From contig NZ_QRDY01000001.1 of NCBI RefSeq assembly GCF_003386205.1, positions 682,001 to 746,000 of the forward strand: a DNA stretch of 64,000 nt. Reading direction: 5' to 3'. How positions within the stretch are numbered: the stretch's first letter is position 1; every line of letters starts with the position of its first letter. The position numbers and the translations under genes were made by a program. Below are positions 9,035 to 17,332 of the stretch, piece after piece. The notes beneath the pieces are model-generated. The model did no database searches. It was not told the DNA's origin and saw only the letters and a program-made list of their open reading frames with translations. This DNA is from Cohnella lupini. Its GTDB lineage: Bacteria > Bacillota > Bacilli > Paenibacillales > Paenibacillaceae.

Positions 9035-10429
9035 TTGAAAAAGCATTTGAACGCGCTTGCATTGATTATGGTTATTGTCCTGGTCGTATCGGCTTGCGGG
9101 AATAACAACGGCAATTCGAATTCAAGCCCGAGCAAGGCTTCCGATCCGGCCACAACGGCCACAACGGCCACAACGGCAACTACGGAAACGCCCGACAGCA
9201 ACAAGAAAGTAGAATTCAAGTTCTTCAGCAATAACCCGGACCGTACGGGCGGGCAAGGCTTGGCGGAACAGAAGCTGATCGACCAATACATGAGCGAGAA
9301 TCAGAACGTGAAAATCACGGTCGAGACGCTGTCACCGGATCCGCAATTCCAAGACAAACTCAAAATCTATAACGCGTCCGATAACGTTCCCGACGTTACG
9401 ATGATGTGGGGCCAGAAGCGTTACCTTGATCCCCTTGTCAAGAATAACGCGCTCGTTACGTTCACGAAAGAAGACTTCGCGGGCCAAGGCTTCATCGATG
9501 CCGCGTTCGACAGCTTTACGCTCGACGGCAAAATCTACGGAATTCCGAAGAATACGGACTTCCTCGTACTGTTCGTGAATAAGAAGCTACTGGCGGACAA
9601 CGGTCTTGAACCGCCGAAAACCCAAGGCGACCTGTTCAAAATCACGGAGAAGCTGAAAGGTACGGATATCGTGCCAATGGCGCTTGACGGACGGGATTCC
9701 TGGCCGCTTGCGTTGTTGTTCGACGCCGTAGTGGCTCGTCAGTCCGGCGGATTCGACTTGTACCACAAAGCGATTGACCGTACGGGCTCGTTCAACAACC
9801 CCGACGTCGTCGCTTCGGCCAAGACGATCCAGGAAATGGTCAAATCGGGCATGTTCGGCGAAGGCTTCCTGAATCTCGATTACGGCGGAGCGAGAAACTT
9901 GTTCGGCCAAGGCAAAGCCGCGATGTACCTGATGGGAGAATGGGAAATGGGCATTTCGTCGGATGCTAACTTCCCGGAAGACGTTCGCAACAACATGATT
10001 GTCATCCCTTGGCCGGCTTCCGACGACGGTAAGGGCAAGACGACCGACCTGCTCGCATGGTTCGGCGGCGGTTATAGCGTAGCCGCCAAGACGGAGAACT
10101 CGGCCGAAGCCAAGAAGTTCGCGATCTGGCTATTCAAGAAGGAGAATTGGGCGAAGACCGTATGGCAGAACGGTATCACGTTCCCTGCGCAAAATTACGA
10201 CGAGTTCAAGACGGGTAAGGAAACGCAAGTGCAGAACGATCTAACGAATATTTTGGGTTCTGCCACCATATTCAGCGGCGCGAACTCGCAGGATTTATTC
10301 TCGACTTCAACCGCTAAGAGCTACCTGGATGCGATTACGGAAATGATGGCTTCCAAATCGACTCCGGAGAATTTCGCGGAGAAAATCGACGCTATCGCCG
10401 ATAAATCCTACAAAGAAATGAACCCGTAA
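9035..10429 (+). CDS. Sugar ABC transporter substrate-binding lipoprotein
   Basis: 464 residues, family 1 extracellular solute-binding protein. The start is TTG at 9035, 7 bp after AGGTGGAGGG; the GTG at 9020 lies within the ribosome site and is rejected. A lipoprotein signal peptide ends in VVSAC, with C21 lipidated, so the protein is anchored on the outer face of the membrane. After C21 comes a Ser/Thr-rich linker with an ATT tripeptide repeat, then the binding domain (motif GKAAMYLMGEWEMG). It delivers a carbohydrate to the two permeases downstream. No ATPase gene is in the locus, as is usual where a shared MsmX-like ATPase serves several importers. Confidence 0.93.
   Translation: MKKHLNALALIMVIVLVVSACGNNNGNSNSSPSKASDPATTATTATTATTETPDSNKKVEFKFFSNNPDRTGGQGLAEQKLIDQYMSENQNVKITVETLSPDPQFQDKLKIYNASDNVPDVTMMWGQKRYLDPLVKNNALVTFTKEDFAGQGFIDAAFDSFTLDGKIYGIPKNTDFLVLFVNKKLLADNGLEPPKTQGDLFKITEKLKGTDIVPMALDGRDSWPLALLFDAVVARQSGGFDLYHKAIDRTGSFNNPDVVASAKTIQEMVKSGMFGEGFLNLDYGGARNLFGQGKAAMYLMGEWEMGISSDANFPEDVRNNMIVIPWPASDDGKGKTTDLLAWFGGGYSVAAKTENSAEAKKFAIWLFKKENWAKTVWQNGITFPAQNYDEFKTGKETQVQNDLTNILGSATIFSGANSQDLFSTSTAKSYLDAITEMMASKSTPENFAEKIDAIADKSYKEMNP
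9148..9183 (+). repeat. Tandem 9-bp repeat in the lipoprotein linker
   Basis: Three perfect copies of GGCCACAAC (9148-9174) and one degenerate copy (to 9183), coding for an Ala-Thr-Thr repeat between the lipidated cysteine and the folded domain. It is a likely slippage site that changes linker length in whole codons. Confidence 0.8.
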
Positions 10430-10449
10430 CACGATCTTCAAGAAAAATC

Positions 10450-10484
10450 GGAGCAAAACCACTCAGACGTTTTGCTCCGTTTTT
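10450..10484 (+). terminator. Hairpin between binding protein and permease genes
   Basis: Perfect 10-bp stem GGAGCAAAAC/GTTTTGCTCC (10450-10459 with 10469-10478) followed by GTTTTT. It sits 20 bp after the binding-protein stop and just ahead of the permease ribosome site. It probably terminates part of the transcripts, or protects the upstream mRNA end, giving more binding protein than permease. Confidence 0.85.
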
Positions 10485-10501
10485 CAAAAGGAATGGTGAG
10501 C

Positions 10502-11383
10502 ATGAACAAACTATGGATGGAAAAACGGAATATCGCGGTGTTGATTGCTCCCGGCTTGTTGTTCATCATTGGCATGGTTCTATTGCCGACTGCCGTTGCT
10601 TTGTATTTAAGCTTCACGAATTACGACGGCGTCGATTATAATCTGTTCAACTTAAGCAACTACAAAGAAATTTTTCTCCATGACTCTATTTTCTGGGACG
10701 CTCTTCGAAATTCGATTCTGCTCGGCATTGCTTTTGTCGTCCTGCAGCATCCCATCGCTGTTCTGATGGCCATATTGACGACGCACGCGGGGAAATGGGA
10801 GAGACCGCTGCGGATATTAATCTTTATCCCTTCTATTATCTCTACGTTCGTAACCTCGCAAATGTGGGTAAGCTTGCTGAACGTACAGTTCGGATTATTA
10901 AATAGAATGCTAACGGCGGTAGGGCTGAGCTCATGGAAACAGGATTGGCTCGGCAACCCCGATATTGCTATATACTCCATTATTTTCGTCGCGATGTGGC
11001 AAGGCTTCGGGTATGCTTATTTGCTTTACTATGCCGGTATCAAAGGAATTCCGTCCGAGCTGTACGAAGCGGCGATCGTCGACGGGGCTAACAAGTGGCG
11101 GTATGGCCGAAGCATTATCCTGCCGCTCCTGATGCCGGTCATCCGCATTAACTTCGTTCTGGCAATCGTGGCAGGCTTTAAGCAGATGGAAACCGTATTC
11201 CTGATGACGGGAGGAGGGCCTTCCAATAGTACGCAGTTCCTTGGAACCTACTTGTACTCTAGGGCATTCCGCGACGGCCTCTTCGGTTACGGTAACGCCA
11301 TTTCGATTCTATTCATCGTTTTTTGTCTCGTCGTTACGTTGATCATGAACCGTTTGTTGAAGAAAGACGTAGGTGAATTCTGA
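10502..11383 (+). CDS. Sugar ABC transporter permease, MalF type
   Basis: 293 residues, six predicted membrane helices, with the cytoplasmic ATPase-contact (EAA) loop EAAIVDGANKWRYGR near 190-205. Start chosen at ATG 10502, 10 bp after AAAAGGA; upstream in-frame starts at 10472 and 10493 lie in the terminator or the ribosome site. It forms the membrane channel with the next gene's product, which it overlaps by one base (TGATG). Confidence 0.9.
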   Translation: MNKLWMEKRNIAVLIAPGLLFIIGMVLLPTAVALYLSFTNYDGVDYNLFNLSNYKEIFLHDSIFWDALRNSILLGIAFVVLQHPIAVLMAILTTHAGKWERPLRILIFIPSIISTFVTSQMWVSLLNVQFGLLNRMLTAVGLSSWKQDWLGNPDIAIYSIIFVAMWQGFGYAYLLYYAGIKGIPSELYEAAIVDGANKWRYGRSIILPLLMPVIRINFVLAIVAGFKQMETVFLMTGGGPSNSTQFLGTYLYSRAFRDGLFGYGNAISILFIVFCLVVTLIMNRLLKKDVGEF

Positions 11384-12228
11384 TGGTAGCTTCTATGTTT
11401 AACGCCGGGGTTCTTCGCAGGACGATTCTCGTCCTTGGTTTATTGATCATCGTCGTGCTGCAGCTGTTTCCGCTCGTATGGCTTGTAAACTTCTCTCTAT
11501 TGAAGAGCGGCGATTTCTTCGGTAGCGACGTCTTAAAATGGCCGAATCCTTTCCAGTGGGTGAACTATAAGAACGCGTTTACGCTCGGTCATGTCCCTGC
11601 TTATTTGCTGAATAGCGCCATCGTCGCCGCGATCGTCATCGTAGTTACGGTCATCGTATCCCTTATGCTTAGCTACGTCATCGCGCGTATCCAGTGGAAA
11701 GGGAACGTCGTATTGTCGGGGCTCGTCATGGTCTGTCTCATCGTTCCGATCTATTCCACGCTGTTACCGAACTTCTTCATCTTTCAGAAAATTAATCTAA
11801 TAGACAATTACTTGTCGCTCATCCTGCCTAACATCGCGTTTCTGATTCCGATCAGCGTATTCATCTTCATCGGCTTCCTGCAGACGACGCCTCGAGCAAT
11901 CGAAGAAGCTGCGGTCATCGACGGGTTAAGCCTACTGGGGATCGTGTTCCGGATTATTATGCCGATCTCTAAGCCGGTTATCGCTTCCGTCGGCGTCTTG
12001 GCTTTCCTGAACACGTGGAACGAGTTCATCATGGCGATCACGTATATCAGCTCGGACAAATACAAGACGCTTCCGTTTTCGTTGATTCAATTCACCGGGC
12101 AATACGCATCCAATTACGGAGCTCAGTTCGCGGTCATGACGCTGATCGCTTTGCCTTCCGTCGTCCTCTACATGCTCTTTACCGATCAGATTACGAATAG
12201 CTTGACTGCTGGCGCGGTTAAAGGGTAG
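11383..12228 (+). CDS. Sugar ABC transporter permease, MalG type
   Basis: 281 residues, six predicted membrane helices, with the EAA loop EEAAVIDGLSLLGIVFRII near 170-190. Second channel subunit of the carbohydrate importer. The start shares a base with the stop of the preceding permease; ATG 11395 is an alternative start. It is the last gene of the locus and is followed by a strong terminator. Confidence 0.9.
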   Translation: MVASMFNAGVLRRTILVLGLLIIVVLQLFPLVWLVNFSLLKSGDFFGSDVLKWPNPFQWVNYKNAFTLGHVPAYLLNSAIVAAIVIVVTVIVSLMLSYVIARIQWKGNVVLSGLVMVCLIVPIYSTLLPNFFIFQKINLIDNYLSLILPNIAFLIPISVFIFIGFLQTTPRAIEEAAVIDGLSLLGIVFRIIMPISKPVIASVGVLAFLNTWNEFIMAITYISSDKYKTLPFSLIQFTGQYASNYGAQFAVMTLIALPSVVLYMLFTDQITNSLTAGAVKG

Positions 12229-12283
12229 TCGGCTGCGGAAACTCGTTTGGGTTTCGGATCAGGGGGTATTATCTATAGCGAAT

Positions 12284-12319
12284 AGGACCGCGGTGTTTGC
12301 CGAGCGGTCCTGTTTTTTT
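12284..12319 (+). terminator. Terminator of the ABC importer operon
   Basis: 8-bp stem AGGACCGC/GCGGTCCT (12284-12291 with 12304-12311) followed by a run of seven T. Ends the operon 56 bp after the last stop. Confidence 0.92.
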
Positions 12320-12379
12320 ATCCTTATCTGATAGCTCGATACTAATGTATACTGCCGTCCCAAAACCCCATCCATTTCA

Positions 12380-12665
12380 AATTACGATGTGTTTCAATGT
12401 ACTTTTGGAGTACGTTCAAGAATTAAGCTGGATAAAGATGTTTTTTATTCCTATTGGTCTCCGATTGTGCTATTCCTTTCCTAAATACGATCAATAGTGA
12501 TGTTCTTCATCCTACTTTGATTGCAAAAGTGCTCAATAGCTCCAATAACGATGATTACCATTCGTATTACCTTATTTTCACCTTTTGATAGCTCACTTTT
12601 GAGCAAATCATATCCCAGGGCATGCATTAATATCGAAGCAAGGACGGCGAAGCTGTTTTGATTAG
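12380..12665. repeat. Dispersed intergenic repeat, copy A
   Basis: First of three copies of an interspersed repeat in this window (others at 28.7 and 62.9 kb). Four GATG-centred dyads start at 12386, 12437, 12499 and 12550 (spacing 51, 62, 51 bp), the same as in the other two copies. The most conserved part is GATCAATAGTGATGTTCTTC at 12489 and its right side. An extra ~100 bp to the right is shared only with copy B (core TTTTGA.AGCTC.CTTTTGA). It lies between an operon terminator and the next gene, and the rest of the 12229-12761 gap holds nothing else recognisable. Family not recognised. Confidence 0.85.
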
Positions 12666-12761
12666 GCAAAACTTGGAATAAAGTGTATTGACATCCATTC
12701 CGTTCCGCGCGATCATTAATATAGATGGTAAAAGTTTGTAAATTGGAAGGGGGAAATTGAT

Positions 12762-13091
12762 ATGAAGGTTAGCTCAAAGCATTTATTTTTATTGTTTGTA
12801 GCAACCATCTCGATCGTTCTTGGAATAGTTTTCATTATGAATAGTGCGAAGTGGGGCTTTAATAATGCTGAGATATTCTTAGTAAATCGAGGTGGTATGG
12901 ATACAAACCAATTTAACATTATTATTAAGAGCAAGATAGAATCATATGAATACCTAGGAGCGATTTTCACATTATTGGGCGGAATGTTCTTGTTGTTTAC
13001 AATTTTAAGCAAGGACTTTGTCATTGATAAGATTAATACTGATGAAACAAATAACGAAGGGAATTTAAATGTTAAAGAAATTGAAGAGTAA
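12762..13091 (+). CDS. Hypothetical small membrane protein
   Basis: 109 residues with two hydrophobic helices (~8-28 and ~64-84) and a charged, Asn/Glu-rich tail. GGAAGGGGG precedes the ATG. Base composition from here to ~15.1 kb is clearly more AT-rich than the sugar operon to the left, suggesting a different origin. No family recognised. Confidence 0.65.
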   Translation: MKVSSKHLFLLFVATISIVLGIVFIMNSAKWGFNNAEIFLVNRGGMDTNQFNIIIKSKIESYEYLGAIFTLLGGMFLLFTILSKDFVIDKINTDETNNEGNLNVKEIEE

Positions 13092-13137
13092 TAAAATAGA
13101 TCGATGGACTTCGTTATTACTGTTTAAGGATGATTAG

Positions 13138-13560
13138 ATGATAAGATATAGAAAATATCTGATTTTTATCGGAATACCCCTCATTTTAATCATGCTCTAT
13201 GGACTTACATACATCCCACATAAAATCATAAATATGGAGCCATCAAAAGTCTCCAGCATTATAATTTTTAACGGTGACTCGGGTTATGAAACAGAAATAT
13301 CGGATAAAGAAGCGATTCAACATATTATCAATAACTTAAACGGAATTACATTTCAGAAAGATAAATGGGCTTTTATATATACGGGTTATAGCTTTAAAAC
13401 AACGATCTTTAATAATAAAGGGAAGCCGATTAGAAAGCTGACAATTAATTCATCGGATACAATTCGGTATAAAGGTTTTTTCTATAAGACTAGAGGACGT
13501 CAAATTGATTATGAATACATTAGAAACTTAATTGAAAGCCTGCCTAAGAAAGTGCCTTGA
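13138..13560 (+). CDS. Hypothetical membrane-anchored protein
   Basis: 140 residues: an N-terminal signal-anchor helix (~8-26), then an extracytoplasmic beta-rich region of ~110 residues. The layout (one helix, a segment ISDKEAIQHIINNLNGI, then strands) resembles small Bacillales proteins of the DUF5301 kind, but this is only a resemblance. AT-rich like its neighbours. Confidence 0.6.
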   Translation: MIRYRKYLIFIGIPLILIMLYGLTYIPHKIINMEPSKVSSIIIFNGDSGYETEISDKEAIQHIINNLNGITFQKDKWAFIYTGYSFKTTIFNNKGKPIRKLTINSSDTIRYKGFFYKTRGRQIDYEYIRNLIESLPKKVP

Positions 13561-13598
13561 AAATTGGGAAATGATAAATCGCAGGAGGTATAGGATAA

Positions 13599-14126
13599 TT
13601 GATTCTATGGATTAATGGCGCATTCGGAGCTGGAAAAACGACAATCGCTTATGAATTAAATAGAAGAATTCCTAACTCGTTTATTTATGATCCTGAGAAT
13701 GTTGGATACTTCATAAGAAAAAACTCTCCTAAACAAATATTGAAAGATGATTTTCAAGATCACCTTATTTGGAGGGAATTTAATTTCTCCATGCTCCAAA
13801 TGATATACAAAGAATTTCCAGGAACCATTATTGTACCTATGACTCTTGTAAACCCTGTTTACTTTGATGAGATCGTAAATAAGTTAAGGATGGATGGAAT
13901 CGAACTTAATCATTTTACATTACTTGCGGATCGAGAAACTTTATTAAAGAGATTGAAAAGTCGCGGAGACGATAGTCATTCTTGGCCGGCGAAACAAATA
14001 GATAAGTGTATAACAAGCTTGACTCAGGACATGTTTAGAAATCATATACATACAGATCACTTAACACCTGAAGAAATACTTGTTCGAATAGGTGTAGAAC
14101 TCGTTAAGGAGCATAATTATGTCTGA
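13599..14126 (+). CDS. tmrB: TmrB-like tunicamycin-resistance ATP-binding protein
   Basis: 175 residues. The P-loop GAFGAGKT (7-14) at the extreme N-terminus, IYDPENVG, KDDFQDHLIWREFN, IIVPMTLVNP and SWPAKQID closely follow Bacillus subtilis TmrB as I remember it. TmrB is an ATP-binding membrane-associated protein that confers tunicamycin resistance, probably by binding the drug. The start is TTG at 13599, with GCAGGAGGT 10 bp upstream. The next gene overlaps it by 8 bp. It is shorter than the subtilis protein by a C-terminal amphipathic tail. Confidence 0.8.
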   Translation: MILWINGAFGAGKTTIAYELNRRIPNSFIYDPENVGYFIRKNSPKQILKDDFQDHLIWREFNFSMLQMIYKEFPGTIIVPMTLVNPVYFDEIVNKLRMDGIELNHFTLLADRETLLKRLKSRGDDSHSWPAKQIDKCITSLTQDMFRNHIHTDHLTPEEILVRIGVELVKEHNYV

Positions 14127-14997
14127 CTACTATTGGGACAATCAAATTGATTATCTCAGAAATACGCGTTGGTTATATTACAATGATGATTATCTTGAAT
14201 TTCTAATACATAGAGTTTGGAAAATTAACGAACCCGTTAAGATTATCGATTATGGTTGCGGATATGGCTATCTCGGTCTTAAATTGCTTCCGATGTTACC
14301 TGAAGGTTCAACCTATACCGGGGTAGACAAAGGTAAAGACTTGATTAATAAAGCAATTGAATTATTTACTAATCTACCGTATCACACTGAATTTATTGTA
14401 GGGGACGTTGAAGAATTAAATATAGACTATAAGTATGACATTGCGATGTGCCATGCTTTTTTATTACATATGGACGAGCCAAAATCTATTCTTAAGAAGA
14501 TGATTCAAAGCGTAGCTAATAATGGGAAAATAATATGTTTTGAGCCCCACTGGATTGCTAATATGGCCAATTTCGGATTTGATGGATTAGCTCAATCTAA
14601 AGTAATTCATTTAGGGATACTTCAGAAATTGTTTGAAGAAGATGCTAAACAAAGTGGTAAGGATGGAAATGTCGGAATGAATGTACCGATACTGCTAAGC
14701 CAATTAGGAATAAAGAATATAGATTGTAGAGTTAGTGATCGAGTTAATTTTTTGGATCAGAACATGGAGAAATTTAATAAGGAAAGACTGTACCATTCTC
14801 TAAGGGAAGAAGGGATTGGTCAAGCGCCAGGTGATTATAACGAAACCGTTGATAATTTGAAGAAGCGGGGATTGGCCGGGGAAGAAGCAGAAAAACAATA
14901 TGAAGCTGAATTATTATTATCTCAACAATTCGGTGAGAGTTCATGGTTAACTTATGCTCCGAATATGAAAATATCGTTTGGAACCGTTATGAGATAG
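14119..14997 (+). CDS. Class I SAM-dependent methyltransferase
   Basis: 292 residues. SAM-binding motif I is IDYGCGYGYLG (~50-60), followed by the acidic end of strand 2 (TGVDKG) and motif DIAMCHAFLLHM. The target is unknown: a small molecule or antibiotic is more likely than RNA, as no RNA-binding domain is seen. It overlaps tmrB by 8 bp, so the two are translated together. Low GC, like its neighbours. Confidence 0.82.
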   Translation: MSDYYWDNQIDYLRNTRWLYYNDDYLEFLIHRVWKINEPVKIIDYGCGYGYLGLKLLPMLPEGSTYTGVDKGKDLINKAIELFTNLPYHTEFIVGDVEELNIDYKYDIAMCHAFLLHMDEPKSILKKMIQSVANNGKIICFEPHWIANMANFGFDGLAQSKVIHLGILQKLFEEDAKQSGKDGNVGMNVPILLSQLGIKNIDCRVSDRVNFLDQNMEKFNKERLYHSLREEGIGQAPGDYNETVDNLKKRGLAGEEAEKQYEAELLLSQQFGESSWLTYAPNMKISFGTVMR

Positions 14998-15134
14998 TGG
15001 AAGAGGATATGATAAAGTTGCGGTAGCAACTCTGGCTTATTGGGAGACATTTCGCATACAGTGTTACTGGATTTTCGTGAAAATATATGTAAGTTTGATT
15101 AGTAAACGATATTCAACATCAATTGTCAAAGTAG

Positions 15135-15545
15135 GTGGAACCCATTAAGGAAATTCATCCATTACAACTCTGCTTCGATAAAGAAAGACGTGAAATTGAA
15201 GTGCTGGATGTAGTGATTATGGATACTGATACATTGTTAATCGAGGAGAATCCGATCTTCAGCGAGCAAGTTTCATTTGGAGACATCATTAAAGTCAGGC
15301 AGGAGGAAGAAGTATATTATTACATAGAAACCTTACGAAAGTCGGAGCTGATCAGACATTCTTGGTTACTAAGTCAAGAGATTAGCGATTCAGCGGAATT
15401 AGTCGTTATTAAGGATCGAATAAACGATATTAAAGGAAGAACCGAGCAAGTCTTCGGGGGCTTACTTGTCATAAATATCTCGTTAGAGCACGAAAGTGAA
15501 ATCGTTGACGAAATAAATAAGCTAATAAAGAAATTTGACCGATAA
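15135..15545 (+). CDS. Hypothetical protein, DUF4265-like
   Basis: 136 residues, acidic, soluble. The segment LIEENPIFSEQVSFGDIIKV resembles small DUF4265-type proteins, in which a short beta-barrel-like part is followed by an alpha/beta part. The start is GTG 15135, directly after an in-frame TAG, with a weak ribosome site, so the true start is uncertain. The preceding 134 bp hold no clear signal. Confidence 0.5.
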   Translation: MEPIKEIHPLQLCFDKERREIEVLDVVIMDTDTLLIEENPIFSEQVSFGDIIKVRQEEEVYYYIETLRKSELIRHSWLLSQEISDSAELVVIKDRINDIKGRTEQVFGGLLVINISLEHESEIVDEINKLIKKFDR

Positions 15546-15564
15546 AACGACCTGGGGGAAAAAC

Positions 15565-16092
15565 ATGATAAACATGAATAATATCTATCTTATTTCGGAC
15601 ATTCCTGGTTATACGCCTCAAATCAGCCGGTTGCTGTCGATGATGAATTATGCAAGGTACACAACGTTAGAGTCCGCAAAAAATTTATCCGTCGATCAAC
15701 TGGATTTTTTATTAGATGCCGAGAGCAATTCCATAGGCGCATTGTTATTGCATTTCGCCGGAGTTGAATATGCCTATCAAGTGGCAACTTTCGAGAAAAG
15801 AGAACTGAACGAAGAAGAGATGTCGATCTGGGGGCCGGCGCTAGATCTTGGTGCAGCAGGACGTGAAAAGATTAGAGGAAATGAATTAAGTTATTATGTG
15901 GATAAGCTAAATGAAGTCAGAGAGCGAACATGCGAATTATTCAATACCGTCGATGATGAATGGTTATATAAGCAGGAGGAGTTTTGGCATAAAAAACAAG
16001 CTAATCATTATTTTATGTGGTTCCATGTCTTTGAAGATGAAATCAATCATAGAGGTCAGATCAGATTGATCAAGAAGAGACTGAAGGTATAA
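15565..16092 (+). CDS. DinB-family protein
   Basis: 175 residues, four-helix-bundle DinB/YfiT superfamily. Putative metal histidines are at LLLHFAGVEY and NHRGQI. The start is ATG 15565, after CTGGGGGAA, rather than the TTG at 15535, so it does not overlap the previous gene. Family members are metal-dependent thiol-S-transferases or of unknown role. First of three DinB proteins in the window. Confidence 0.75.
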   Translation: MINMNNIYLISDIPGYTPQISRLLSMMNYARYTTLESAKNLSVDQLDFLLDAESNSIGALLLHFAGVEYAYQVATFEKRELNEEEMSIWGPALDLGAAGREKIRGNELSYYVDKLNEVRERTCELFNTVDDEWLYKQEEFWHKKQANHYFMWFHVFEDEINHRGQIRLIKKRLKV

Positions 16093-16199
16093 AAGAAGTC
16101 TAGTAACTATTGGGGCTGATTACACGGCAAGGTCTATCCTGAAGTTCGATGATGTTTTATCAAAGAATGCATTGAAAAATATAAAAAGAGTTAAACGGT

Positions 16200-16250
16200 A
16201 AGTCGCGAATCCTAGGAAAGTTCTTCCCTTCGAGTCGCGACTTTATTTCT
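16200..16250 (+). terminator. Probable terminator after the DinB gene
   Basis: 9-bp perfect stem AAGTCGCGA/TCGCGACTT (16200-16208 with 16235-16243), a 26-nt loop and a T-rich tail (TTTATTTCT). Confidence 0.7.
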
Positions 16251-16310
16251 ATTCACTTGAGAGCAGAATTAGAAAGTTTGGGTTATACTACCAATTAAGA
16301 GGTGACCCGA

Positions 16311-16541
16311 ATGGACAAGTTTACTAAGGTTCACGAAACGCAACCCGACAAACCTATAGTTCCAAACGACGCTAATGTCGACAATTTATTAGCCGGATAC
16401 CAAAAAATCGAAGCCGGCGGCCCCATAAGGAAGATCGATTTCCAAGCCATGCCTGCTCCGGTTAGATACTTCGGTTATTTCTTCTTCACAGTGATTATCG
16501 TAGCGGTTCTCTTCTTCATTGGAATTAGTATTTTTAAGTGA
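16311..16541 (+). CDS. Hypothetical small membrane protein
   Basis: 76 residues from ATG 16311 (AAGAGGTG upstream; the GTG at 16302 lies inside that site). Soluble N-terminal ~50 residues, then one C-terminal transmembrane helix (~52-74), a tail-anchored layout. No family recognised. Confidence 0.6.
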   Translation: MDKFTKVHETQPDKPIVPNDANVDNLLAGYQKIEAGGPIRKIDFQAMPAPVRYFGYFFFTVIIVAVLFFIGISIFK

Positions 16542-16570
16542 AGAACGGGACCATGAAGGGATGAACTATA

Positions 16571-16852
16571 ATGAGGATTAGATATGCTATTGAATCTGTA
16601 TTGTTTGGGATATTGATTTTCGTAGGATCGGTAATCTGGAAGGTTGTTGGCGGATATATCCGTACTAAAAACGATGTGCCAGACATTCTCAGCAGCTATG
16701 TAAACACTGATCAATTAAACCATACAGCTACCGTATCATTTGGAGAAATTAATAAAATGGATTCGATTTACGCTGTAGGCGGCGCTGTTGTAATTAGCGG
16801 AATTTATTATGTAACGAGATTGTTGCTTGCCAAGCAATTAAGGAAACGGTAA
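16571..16852 (+). CDS. Hypothetical small membrane protein
   Basis: 93 residues with two hydrophobic helices (~7-27 and ~68-85) and a basic C-terminus. It starts 29 bp after the preceding small membrane protein gene and is probably cotranscribed. No family recognised. Confidence 0.6.
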   Translation: MRIRYAIESVLFGILIFVGSVIWKVVGGYIRTKNDVPDILSSYVNTDQLNHTATVSFGEINKMDSIYAVGGAVVISGIYYVTRLLLAKQLRKR

Positions 16853-16860
16853 AGTCCGAT

Positions 16861-16888
16861 AAATAAAAGCCACTTCTGTGAGGTGGCC
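16861..16888 (-). terminator. Terminator of the PH-domain gene
   Basis: 7-bp stem (16869-16875 with 16881-16887); read on the minus strand it is followed by TTTTATTTAT. Lies 16 bp past the minus-strand stop. Confidence 0.75.
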
Positions 16889-16903
16889 ATTAGAAAATAT
16901 CGG

Positions 16904-17332
16904 TTAGGCGTTTAATCGCTTCTGATTATGATGCGCGACTGTTACAAGGGCTACGTAAATCGGTTGGACGTTAAACTTCTTGCCGAATTCAAACTTATAA
17001 GTCGTTGTCTGAACATTATTCGTTTTGTGAAAGGGCGAAGTGATGTAATGAATCGTTATTTCACTGTCATCGAATCCGGTGCCTCCCGTCTCCATCTTAA
17101 CCTCATAAATAGAATCAAGGTGAATCGAGGCGACTCTTGTCTTCTTGCCGGTGACGCCTTGATGATCAATGAGAATCAACCTATCCTCGGTAAACATAAA
17201 CGTATCGCGGATTAGTCTGAAACCCATCTGAATTTTCTCTTGCGGCATAAGATATGAGCCATATTGAGTCGTTAGTTCCTGTACAGATACTTCGGAATAA
17301 TTACCAAACATTCCGCTTAGAAAGCTAGCCAT
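16904..17332 (-). CDS. Bacterial PH-domain protein
   Basis: 142 residues, nearly all one bacterial pleckstrin-homology-like domain (YvbH/PF08000-like by pattern). Visible features are a helical N-terminus, then strands LIRDTFMFTEDRLILID, TRVASIHLDSIYEV and a C-terminal helix. Usually cytoplasmic and of unknown ligand. It is the only minus-strand gene of the 12.7-22.2 kb array and has its own terminator. Confidence 0.75.
   Translation of the reverse strand: MASFLSGMFGNYSEVSVQELTTQYGSYLMPQEKIQMGFRLIRDTFMFTEDRLILIDHQGVTGKKTRVASIHLDSIYEVKMETGGTGFDDSEITIHYITSPFHKTNNVQTTTYKFEFGKKFNVQPIYVALVTVAHHNQKRLNA

Noticed and set aside
12481-12669. A 62-codon minus-strand ORF inside repeat copy A, partly readable in copy C (MVIIVI, NQSRMKNI).
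   Set aside because: Copy B breaks the frame and carries stops. What is kept in all copies is dyad spacing, not protein, so I treat the repeat as non-coding.
12688-12725. TTGACA at 12688 as promoter of the 12762 gene.
   Set aside because: No acceptable -10 lies 16-18 bp downstream; the next TATA-like box is 26 bp away.
16093-16199. A plus-strand frame ending LKNIKRVKR before the 16.2-kb terminator, possibly a gene tail.
   Set aside because: Too short and with no start or recognisable homology; left unannotated.
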